Positions 15,327 to 20,225 of a DNA stretch of 30,271 bases are shown here, piece by piece. The position numbers and the translations under genes were made by a program. How positions within the stretch are numbered: position 1 is the first letter of the stretch; every line of letters starts with the position of its first letter. Below the pieces are notes generated by a model. The model saw only the letters and a program-made list of their open reading frames with translations. It was not told where the DNA came from and made no database searches. Origin of the DNA: a virus; the IMG/VR virus record IMGVR_UViG_3300045922_000031, positions 1 to 30,271 of that record. The stretch is one strand, 5' to 3'.

Positions 15327-15542
15327 TTACTTATTCACAGAGTATTTAGATCTTGGCCTATGCCAAGCGGCCGCTCCTCGTTGCTCTAGCGACTTAATTG
15401 CTGAATTAAGCGCTTCATTGTTAGGCTGTGTTTTTAAAGTCCGCTTCATCCTACGAATCTTGTTTTTGATCCGCTTATTTGCCATTGCATACGCTTTGCA
15501 ATATGGCTTATTTCTTTCAAACTTCCGATTATTTTTAGCCAC
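15327..15542 (-). CDS. Small highly basic protein, GTG start
   Basis: Encodes 71 residues. The start is GTG at 15540-15542, overlapping the preceding stop as TAGTG, with AGGAG 6 nt upstream. It is dominated by Lys, Arg and Asn (for example NKRIKNKIRRMKRTLK) and is probably a nucleic-acid or ribosome-binding helix-rich protein by charge alone. It ends 18 nt before the tRNA. No family recognised. Confidence 0.65.
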   Translation of the reverse strand: MAKNNRKFERNKPYCKAYAMANKRIKNKIRRMKRTLKTQPNNEALNSAIKSLEQRGAAAWHRPRSKYSVNK

Positions 15543-15841
15543 TAAAAACTCCTCTCAATATAGGATTGTGCCTCATCCAGCAAATTCAGGACGTTCTTAT
15601 AGGCTCCGTGCCTTTCAATCACGCCCTTAAGAGCAGCAATACCGTTAGAAACAGTGCCCATATTAGTGTAATATTTACGCTCATCTGCTTTAATTCTCCA
15701 AACCTTAATTGGAAACTCGCTTGCAGTAACGAACTTATCAGTTTTAAGTCCGTACTTTACAATGCCATGGTAACATCCTGTATCTGAATGGTACCGGATG
15801 TACTCAAACGGATTCTTTCGCGGTTTAACCTTGGTTTTCAT
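15542..15841 (-). CDS. Hypothetical protein
   Basis: Encodes 99 residues, begins MKTKVKPRKNPFEYIRYHSD and ends in an amphipathic helix (VLNLLDEAQSYIERSF). The first half looks beta-rich with many Tyr and Lys residues. Its 5' end overlaps the 80-residue gene by 17 nt and its stop overlaps the next start, so it is one of three coupled small genes. No motif or family recognised. Confidence 0.65.
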   Translation of the reverse strand: MKTKVKPRKNPFEYIRYHSDTGCYHGIVKYGLKTDKFVTASEFPIKVWRIKADERKYYTNMGTVSNGIAALKGVIERHGAYKNVLNLLDEAQSYIERSF

Positions 15842-16067
15842 CGTAGTTCTCCATTACAGTGTTTAATCCAGAGCCATAACACTTCAATACATTAACCCAA
15901 TATGCGCCCTTCTGAATCTGTAGCAATACATATTGATTCTTATCGGGCATCTTAGAGCAGAAGTTTCTGAGCATATTAAATGCTCTATATGCCTTATAGC
16001 GGTCATTGAAGTGCCGGATAAGACGCGGTTCGCCCCTGACGCCAGACAGTACGCGCCACAGTGCCAT
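15825..16067 (-). CDS. Hypothetical protein, first gene after the structured leader
   Basis: Encodes 80 residues, starting MALWRVLSGVRGEPRLIRHF, with a strong GGAGG site 10 nt upstream of the ATG. The N-terminal half is Arg-rich, with the pattern HFNDRYKAYRAFNMLRNF; the second half is beta-like (YVLLQIQKGAYWVNVLK). It is the first gene downstream of the terminator at 16205-16239, so the leftward operon may begin with its own promoter here or rely on read-through. No family recognised. Confidence 0.65.
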   Translation of the reverse strand: MALWRVLSGVRGEPRLIRHFNDRYKAYRAFNMLRNFCSKMPDKNQYVLLQIQKGAYWVNVLKCYGSGLNTVMENYDENQG

Positions 16068-16089
16068 GCTAGTTTCCTCCCAGACTCAC

Positions 16090-16182
16090 GTATAAGCCGC
16101 AGGATGCACGATCTAGGAAGGCCCGGTAGGGTAGTACAGGGTACCCGTTCCCGAACGCCCTAGGCCGTTATACGCGGCTTAT
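16090..16182 (-). ncRNA. Candidate structured 5' leader RNA
   Basis: About 90 nt between the terminator and the 80-residue gene is bracketed by a perfect 9-bp stem, ATAAGCCGC (16092-16100) with GCGGCTTAT (16174-16182). Within it CTAGG (16113-16117) can pair with CCTAG (16159-16163), and two hairpins form: GGGTA/TACCC (16129-16146) and CGTT/AACG (16146-16157, sharing one base). GTATAA (16090-16095) can instead pair with TTATAC (16168-16173), so two exclusive outer stems exist. The element is GC-rich and sits just before a strong ribosome binding site. It resembles no riboswitch I know. Strand is inferred from the downstream gene. Confidence 0.4.
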
Positions 16183-16204
16183 GCTTTTTGGTAATATGGG
16201 GAAT

Positions 16205-16239
16205 AGAAAAAAACCCCGTAAGCCGAAGCCTACGGGGTT
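16205..16239 (-). terminator. Rho-independent terminator
   Basis: On the minus strand a 12-bp stem (AACCCCGTAGGC with GCTTACGGGGTT, one G-T pair) closed by a TTCG tetraloop is followed directly by a run of T residues (TTTTTTCTATT). It lies 8 nt after the stop of the 158-residue gene and would end that transcript. Confidence 0.92.
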
Positions 16240-16247
16240 GAACGGTC

Positions 16248-16724
16248 TTAGCGGGCCAAGACGGCGCCCTTCGCCGCCAGCTTGGCGTTGAGTGCGGCGA
16301 GCACGTCGGCCCTACTGGCGAACTGCTGGAACCCTTCGGTCACCACGTTGTGGCCGTCCCAGACGCCGAGCGCCAACACGTAGTCGGCAGCACCAGTCTG
16401 CCGGTAACGCCGCGCCATGTCCACGTCCAGCGGCTTGTATGACATCATGCCGTAACGCCGCTGACGGTAAGCGACAACGAAGTCCCCCTCCTGCGCACCG
16501 TACTTCATCAGGATAATTGATGCTTTATCTGTCCAGCCTGCAGATTTCGTCTCCTTCACAACAGGTTCGGACATGATCGCTTCCCATTGATTAGCCGGCT
16601 TAGGTGCCGGCTTCGGGGGCGTCGATTTCTTGGCCCGAATTTCTTGGGCCTTTTTCATGATCTCCGCCCGTTGTTCCGGCGCCAAGCCGGCAAGTAAAGA
16701 CAGCATGGGATTCCCACGCGACAT
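16248..16724 (-). CDS. GC-rich hypothetical protein, monocistronic
   Basis: Encodes 158 residues with AGGAG about 9 nt before the ATG. The N-terminal part is helical and charged (PEQRAEIMKKAQEIRAKK), then a Pro/Lys linker (STPPKPAPKPANQ), then a folded C-terminal half with many aromatic and basic residues (DFVVAYRQRRYGMMSYKP). No family recognised. A sample line (16261-16320) has 44 of 60 G+C, far above neighbouring genes. It has its own terminator and stands first on the left arm, so it looks like an independently acquired moron-type gene. Confidence 0.7.
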   Translation of the reverse strand: MSRGNPMLSLLAGLAPEQRAEIMKKAQEIRAKKSTPPKPAPKPANQWEAIMSEPVVKETKSAGWTDKASIILMKYGAQEGDFVVAYRQRRYGMMSYKPLDVDMARRYRQTGAADYVLALGVWDGHNVVTEGFQQFASRADVLAALNAKLAAKGAVLAR

Positions 16725-16756
16725 CGTGATTACTCCTAGATGATTTTAAACAACGA

Positions 16757-16775
16757 GACCGGCCAAAGACCGGTC
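16757..16775 (-). other. Leader hairpin before the 158-residue gene
   Basis: GACCGG (16757-16762) and CCGGTC (16770-16775) form a 6-bp GC-rich hairpin with a 7-nt loop. On the minus strand it is followed by TCGTTGTTT, moderately T-rich, about 25 nt before the ribosome binding site, so a weak attenuator is possible. Confidence 0.35.
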
Positions 16776-16813
16776 GGCCGCTGCCGTACATGCAATCCGC
16801 GTGCCAACGTCGC

Positions 16814-16966
16814 AGAATCAAGGACTTACGGCGAAAACTTCGCGGTCCGTCTTAGGTTAGATCGCGGTATTTGTAAATGATTCCGACGTTTTCACGGAGA
16901 ATCAAGGACTTAGCGCCGACACCGTGCGCCCAGAAGTCGAAAAACTGTAGCAGAATCAACAATTTA
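16814..16966. repeat. Three direct repeats AGAATCAAGGACTTA
   Basis: Exact copies occur at 16814-16828 and 16898-16912, and a degenerate copy AGAATCAACAATTTA at 16952-16966 (11 of 15 identical). The centres are 84 and 54 nt apart. Flanks share CG-rich bits such as ACGTC or ACGTT. They lie upstream of the first leftward gene and may be binding sites for a regulator or initiator, or leftovers of a duplicated sequence. Confidence 0.6.
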
Positions 16967-17025
16967 GACTTTACAACGTCCACGTAGTGGATACTATGAA
17001 AAAATTTTACACTTTTTGACACTAG

Positions 17026-17082
17026 TTGACATGATGCACTGCAAAAAGAGTAAATTTTACATAATGCGACTTGACATAATGC
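17026..17082. repeat. Three iteron-like repeats TTGACATAATGC
   Basis: Copies are TTGACATGATGC (17026-17037), TTTACATAATGC (17056-17067) and TTGACATAATGC (17071-17082); each differs from the last by one base at most. Start-to-start spacing is 30 and 15 nt. They sit in AT-rich DNA left of the possible leftward promoter. Each includes a -35-like TTGACA but no good -10 follows at the right distance, so protein-binding sites are the better reading. Confidence 0.55.
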
Positions 17083-17125
17083 AATTATATATATCAATTA
17101 TCGGCATAATATAAATTTTAGATAG

Positions 17126-17154
17126 GGTATAAGGGGGTGACGGGGGTATTTCAA
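17126..17154 (-). promoter_or_regulatory. Possible leftward (early) promoter
   Basis: On the minus strand TTGAAA (17149-17154) and TATACC (17126-17131) are separated by 17 nt. The -35 has one mismatch and the -10 two mismatches to the sigma70 consensus. It points at the left-arm genes about 400 nt away and is the best candidate I find, but it is weak. Confidence 0.35.
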
Positions 17155-17309
17155 GAGGGAGAATGCACCTAAAAATTTTCTCATAGAAATTCCCAAACCA
17201 TATTTACTAAAATATTTTTATACATTCCTAAACTCGGGAACTTTTTGAATCCAATTGGGTCCAATCATCGAACATTACGAAAATTTAATGTTAAAAACGT
17301 GGAACCCTA

Positions 17310-17338
17310 TTGACTTGTGGATGTCTAAGTGCTATAAT
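17310..17338 (+). promoter_or_regulatory. Sigma70 promoter P1 (rightward)
   Basis: TTGACT (17310-17315), a 17-nt spacer and a perfect TATAAT (17333-17338). The spacer ends GTCTAAGTG, also present in P2. It should start transcription near 17345 towards the late genes. Confidence 0.88.
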
Positions 17339-17421
17339 AGAGGGAAATATAAAAGGTTATATTTTATAAATACTTGATCCATAAGGACTCTATAAATTTT
17401 ATATTTAGTTGGGGAACTATC

Positions 17422-17450
17422 TTGACTTTGGCTTGTCTAAGTGATATAAT
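17422..17450 (+). promoter_or_regulatory. Sigma70 promoter P2 (rightward)
   Basis: TTGACT (17422-17427), a 17-nt spacer and TATAAT (17445-17450), lying 112 nt after P1. It shares GGAAC ahead of the -35 and GTCTAAGTG before the -10 with P1, so the two are duplicated copies. Transcription from about 17457 would give a 450-nt leader before the first late gene. Confidence 0.88.
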
Positions 17451-17533
17451 GAGCCAATTGATGTTTTAGATGAATCCAATTTGAAGGAGTTGACGAATAC
17501 ACACTAATTCCGGGCTCTGTCCTTTCGCGCTTG

Positions 17534-17703
17534 GCGACTAACAGTTTGTGACACCCCGGCAGGTTGATACCTACGCCTAGCTAGTAACTAGGGACTTAGA
17601 TAGATATCTAAGGTGTATCAAGCTGATATACTAAGACTTCTTAGTTAGATTATTAGATAGATATAGTATATATATCAACCTGATAATCAAACTGGGAAGT
17701 CGC
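17534..17703 (+). ncRNA. Candidate structured RNA in the late leader
   Basis: The ends pair in three successive perfect stems in register: GCGACT (17534-17539) with AGTCGC (17698-17703); CAGTTTG (17542-17548) with CAAACTG (17688-17694); CAGGTTGATA (17560-17569) with TATCAACCTG (17673-17682). Enclosed are four local hairpins: CCTAG/CTAGG (17576-17592), CTTAGAT/ATCTAAG (17595-17612), TATCA/TGATA (17616-17628) and ACTAAG/CTTAGT (17630-17645). The 23 paired closing bases and the multi-hairpin core argue for a selected RNA or DNA structure. It starts about 80 nt after the predicted P2 start, so it is transcribed. No known RNA family is recognised; a DNA cruciform at an origin is the alternative. 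Confidence 0.6.
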
Positions 17704-17728
17704 AGTATACCTAAAATAATTAGATTAG

Positions 17729-17760
17729 TTATTTTAATAATAAATTTAATATTAAAATAA
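17729..17760. repeat. AT-only inverted repeat
   Basis: TTATTTTAATA (17729-17739) and TATTAAAATAA (17750-17760) are perfect 11-bp complements around a 10-nt A/T loop. The whole stretch from about 17710 to 17770 is almost entirely A/T, a plausible DNA-unwinding element. Confidence 0.6.
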
Positions 17761-17778
17761 TAAGTATTAAGCAGCCTT

Positions 17779-17819
17779 GTCTACTATCCAGTAACATTCC
17801 GTTATGATCGGATATAGAC
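17779..17819 (+). other. Leader stem-loop
   Basis: GTCTACTATCC (17779-17789) pairs with GGATATAGAC (17810-17819) with one bulged C, and TAAC/GTTA inside can extend it. GACTC (17817-17821) can also pair with GAGTC (17831-17835), which would compete with both this stem and the next one, a possible switch. Confidence 0.5.
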
Positions 17820-17828
17820 TCTAGGCTA

Positions 17829-17886
17829 GGGAGTCCCCGGCAAACAAAGCCAAGCGCGAAATCAACCTACCTGGCCGGGGGCTCCC
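17829..17886 (+). other. Strong GC-rich stem-loop ahead of the first late gene
   Basis: GGGAGTCCCCGGC (17829-17841) pairs with GCCGGGGGCTCCC (17874-17886) over 13 bp with one G-T pair, around a 32-nt loop. No T run follows, so it is not a typical terminator. It ends 10 nt before the AAAAGGAG ribosome binding site and could protect the mRNA 5' side or control translation. Confidence 0.65.
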
Positions 17887-17908
17887 GATCTTCTTAAAAG
17901 GAGTTTAT

Positions 17909-18442
17909 ATGTCTAGATTTGGTTTGACAGATGAAGAATTCCGTAAAGCCCTTCGGGATACGAAGGGAGCGTACCGTACCAAATCCCTATTCAGGGAACT
18001 CTCGGAGTCCAAGGACAAATATCCGTACTTCTTCAACTTGGGGGATGACGACGACGCCGAAACGATCTCGATGCGTAAGCACTATCTAGAAATAAACGAT
18101 CCCACGGAATACCGAACCGCCTACGCCCTCCTCGGATCCTGGGAACACTGGAAGGTACTTACGAATTCTCCAATGTTCGTAAAGTACTTTGAAAATCTTC
18201 GTATGGAACTAAAACAAAAGATTGCATCCGAAGCGTTTGCCTCCATCTACAAGGAGTCCATGTCGGGTAGCCAGCGGGCCTTAGAAGCTTCCAAATTCGT
18301 TATAGGCTACGTTCAAGGACCTAGCGCTACCCGACGTGGACGTCCCTCGAAGGACGAGCGTAAAGCCTATCTAAAGGCTCTGGCCGAAGAAGATCGGGAC
18401 ATTCTCGATGACTTGGAAAGGGTAAAGAACGTAAATGCCTAA
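17909..18442 (+). CDS. Terminase small subunit (putative)
   Basis: Encodes 177 residues with a strong AAAAGGAG site. The pattern YPYFFNLGDDDD, YLEINDPTEYRTAYALLGSWEHW, and a helical segment (MELKQKIASEAFASIYKE) followed by a basic RRGRPSKDER stretch resembles small terminase subunits of podoviruses, which recognise genome ends and recruit the large subunit. It is the first gene of the rightward arm. The large subunit lies about 4.5 kb further on rather than next door. The stop overlaps the start of tailspike 1 by 8 nt. No enzymatic motif exists to check, so the call rests on sequence pattern and position. Confidence 0.65.
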   Translation: MSRFGLTDEEFRKALRDTKGAYRTKSLFRELSESKDKYPYFFNLGDDDDAETISMRKHYLEINDPTEYRTAYALLGSWEHWKVLTNSPMFVKYFENLRMELKQKIASEAFASIYKESMSGSQRALEASKFVIGYVQGPSATRRGRPSKDERKAYLKALAEEDRDILDDLERVKNVNA

Positions 18443-20225
18443 AGTAACACTTCCAACAGTACCCAACTCGTGGCGATCTACCGCCACGATAAACTCCAAT
18501 TTCCAGACGTTGGCAAACGCCATCGACAACACACTCAGTCGAGATGGCACCACACCGAACTCGATGGCCGCCAACTTCGATATGAACTCGTATCGGATCA
18601 TCAATACGGGCGCGGCGGTAAATGATACCGATGTTCCGAACTTCGGACAAGTTGAAAGCCTAGTCGAGGCTTCGACGTTAGGAATTGGACGACATATATT
18701 CAATGTAAAAGTCTACGGAGCAACCGGTAACGGTGTGACCAACGATACAGCCGCTATTCAGACGGCGATTAATAAGGCTCGGGATGCCGGAGGCGGCATC
18801 GTCTATTTCCCTTCCGGAACTTATATGGTTACATCAATCAACGTAACGGGAGGGCTTACATTACTAGGAACCGGTTCAAGTGTCATTAAGCGTCCGGCTT
18901 CTCAACCAAACTGGACTAGGACGGTCACGACCTCAGTCGGAACGTACTATTGGAATCAATCATACGATAGTCCACCTCTTGAGATCCGCGGTTTAGTATT
19001 CGATGGTAACCGAGATGCCCAAGGAGCGTATATAGATTACCAATTGGAACAAGCGCATCTTTTGTTTCTAGCCGCCAATCCCGCAAGCGCTGGCCGCCTA
19101 CGAGTCATAATCGACTCATGTGTATTTAAGAATTCCGTAGCCGATGGTATCAGTGTCTATACTAATGTTGATCTAAGTGTATCGAATACACTTGCATACC
19201 AATGTTTCCGTGGTGGTTTGGTAATTTCAGGCGGCCACTCCAAGGTACAAGTAAACAACATGGCCATTCGAGGTGTAACCGCATCACGTGGACTCGATGT
19301 AGAAATCGATGGTATGGGTTATAATAACTCATTGGTTACTAACATAGCCGTTTCCAATATGGAAGTCAATGGATCAGTTGACATAACAACTACTGGTTCT
19401 GGATCCGTCGTACAGCTAACTAATGTTTACTATGGTGATATTTCACAATATGCTCAGTTCTATATTTATATAGCCCCAACCTCAGTATTTCAGGCCACGA
19501 ACTGTAATTTCCTTCTACCCAAACTTAGTGCCGGTACATTCTCTCAACTACGTTATACAGACAGTACACAATTCGTTAATTGCACGTTTACATTCTATCG
19601 TCCATCTGCTACGGGTGATTATCACGCACTTGTCATTTATGCTGAAAACAAACGAAAGGTTTCTTTCGACTCTTGTAAGTTCCTAGTAGCTCCGAATACT
19701 AATCTTACAAATCCGATTTATGGTCTTTATTTTACGGCTTCAGACTCGCTTACTAATCACGTCACGTTTGTTCGAGACTGTGAATTTGGTAAGGATCTAA
19801 ATTGGGGTATTTATGCTCCACAGGGTGGATTTTATCGTATATCGGATTGCTACTTTGACTCAACGGGCGGTGTCTATTGGGGCGGCGGCGGTACCTGGCC
19901 CATTCGAGTAGAGTTGATTAATCCAACAATAGGTGCAAATAATACAACGCTTCATTATCAAGGTGGAAATACTGCCGAGTGTACACTGGTTCTGTCTGGT
20001 GACATGGACCTTGCCAGCTACAATATGCAAGGAATTACCGGAGATGCTTGGTTGCTTCGAGGGGACTTTAGGCTTTGGGCCACGGCCCCACCGTCGTCCG
20101 GTATGTGGGTACGAGGTCAAAAAGTATATCATCCACGCCCCGATCCCGGTGGCATTCTTGGCTGGGTCTGTACGACCTCTGGATCACCGGGTACGTGGAA
20201 AGCATTTGGAGTCATTGATCTATGA
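18435..20225 (+). CDS. Tailspike 1, pectate-lyase-like beta-helix with virion-binding N-terminus
   Basis: Encodes 596 residues. Residues 1-80 (LPTVPNSWRSTATINSNFQ, then NMNSYRIINTGAAVND-like repeats) resemble the virion-attachment region of podovirus tail fibres. Residues from about 87 (FNVKVYGATGNGVTNDTAAI and GGGIVYFPSGTYMV) open a Pectate_lyase_3-type right-handed beta-helix that usually binds or cleaves host capsule or O-antigen. The last 25 residues (GWVCTTSGSPGTWKAFG) form a C-terminal module shared with tailspike 2. Catalytic acids cannot be assigned by eye. It overlaps the small terminase by 8 nt and tailspike 2 by 4 nt. Confidence 0.88.
   Translation: MPKVTLPTVPNSWRSTATINSNFQTLANAIDNTLSRDGTTPNSMAANFDMNSYRIINTGAAVNDTDVPNFGQVESLVEASTLGIGRHIFNVKVYGATGNGVTNDTAAIQTAINKARDAGGGIVYFPSGTYMVTSINVTGGLTLLGTGSSVIKRPASQPNWTRTVTTSVGTYYWNQSYDSPPLEIRGLVFDGNRDAQGAYIDYQLEQAHLLFLAANPASAGRLRVIIDSCVFKNSVADGISVYTNVDLSVSNTLAYQCFRGGLVISGGHSKVQVNNMAIRGVTASRGLDVEIDGMGYNNSLVTNIAVSNMEVNGSVDITTTGSGSVVQLTNVYYGDISQYAQFYIYIAPTSVFQATNCNFLLPKLSAGTFSQLRYTDSTQFVNCTFTFYRPSATGDYHALVIYAENKRKVSFDSCKFLVAPNTNLTNPIYGLYFTASDSLTNHVTFVRDCEFGKDLNWGIYAPQGGFYRISDCYFDSTGGVYWGGGGTWPIRVELINPTIGANNTTLHYQGGNTAECTLVLSGDMDLASYNMQGITGDAWLLRGDFRLWATAPPSSGMWVRGQKVYHPRPDPGGILGWVCTTSGSPGTWKAFGVIDL

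Larger units (their letters stand above)
16725..17908. other. Arm junction: control region without convincing genes
   Basis: About 1.2 kb between the leftward and rightward gene arrays. From left to right it contains a small GC hairpin (16757-16775), three copies of a 15-nt direct repeat (16814-16966), three copies of a 12-nt repeat (17026-17082), a possible leftward promoter, two tandem rightward promoters (17310-17450), and a long leader packed with inverted repeats (17534-17886). Open frames here lack ribosome binding sites and are AT-rich, so I regard it as non-coding. Such a region between divergent arms is where a replication origin would be expected, but no origin protein or known origin sequence identifies one. 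Confidence 0.7.

Noticed and set aside
16292-16516. Plus-strand frame opposite the 158-residue gene, with Arg/Pro-rich product
   Set aside because: Typical antisense shadow in GC-rich coding DNA; no start site and opposite to a gene with ribosome site and terminator.
16852-17097. 81-codon minus-strand open frame across the repeats
   Set aside because: It begins with TTG, has no ribosome binding site, is rich in Phe, Leu, Ile and Lys from AT-rich DNA, and runs through two repeat families; more likely non-coding.
17016-17099. TTGACA elements read as rightward promoters
   Set aside because: No acceptable -10 at 16-18 nt from any of the TTGACA copies; they fit a repeated binding site better.
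17595-17645. Short palindromes taken as a CRISPR-like array
   Set aside because: Units differ in sequence, no regular repeat-spacer pattern and no cas genes; they are hairpins within a larger fold.
18327-18703. Two minus-strand frames of over 100 codons opposite the small terminase and tailspike 1
   Set aside because: Low-quality composition, no ribosome sites, antisense to well supported genes.
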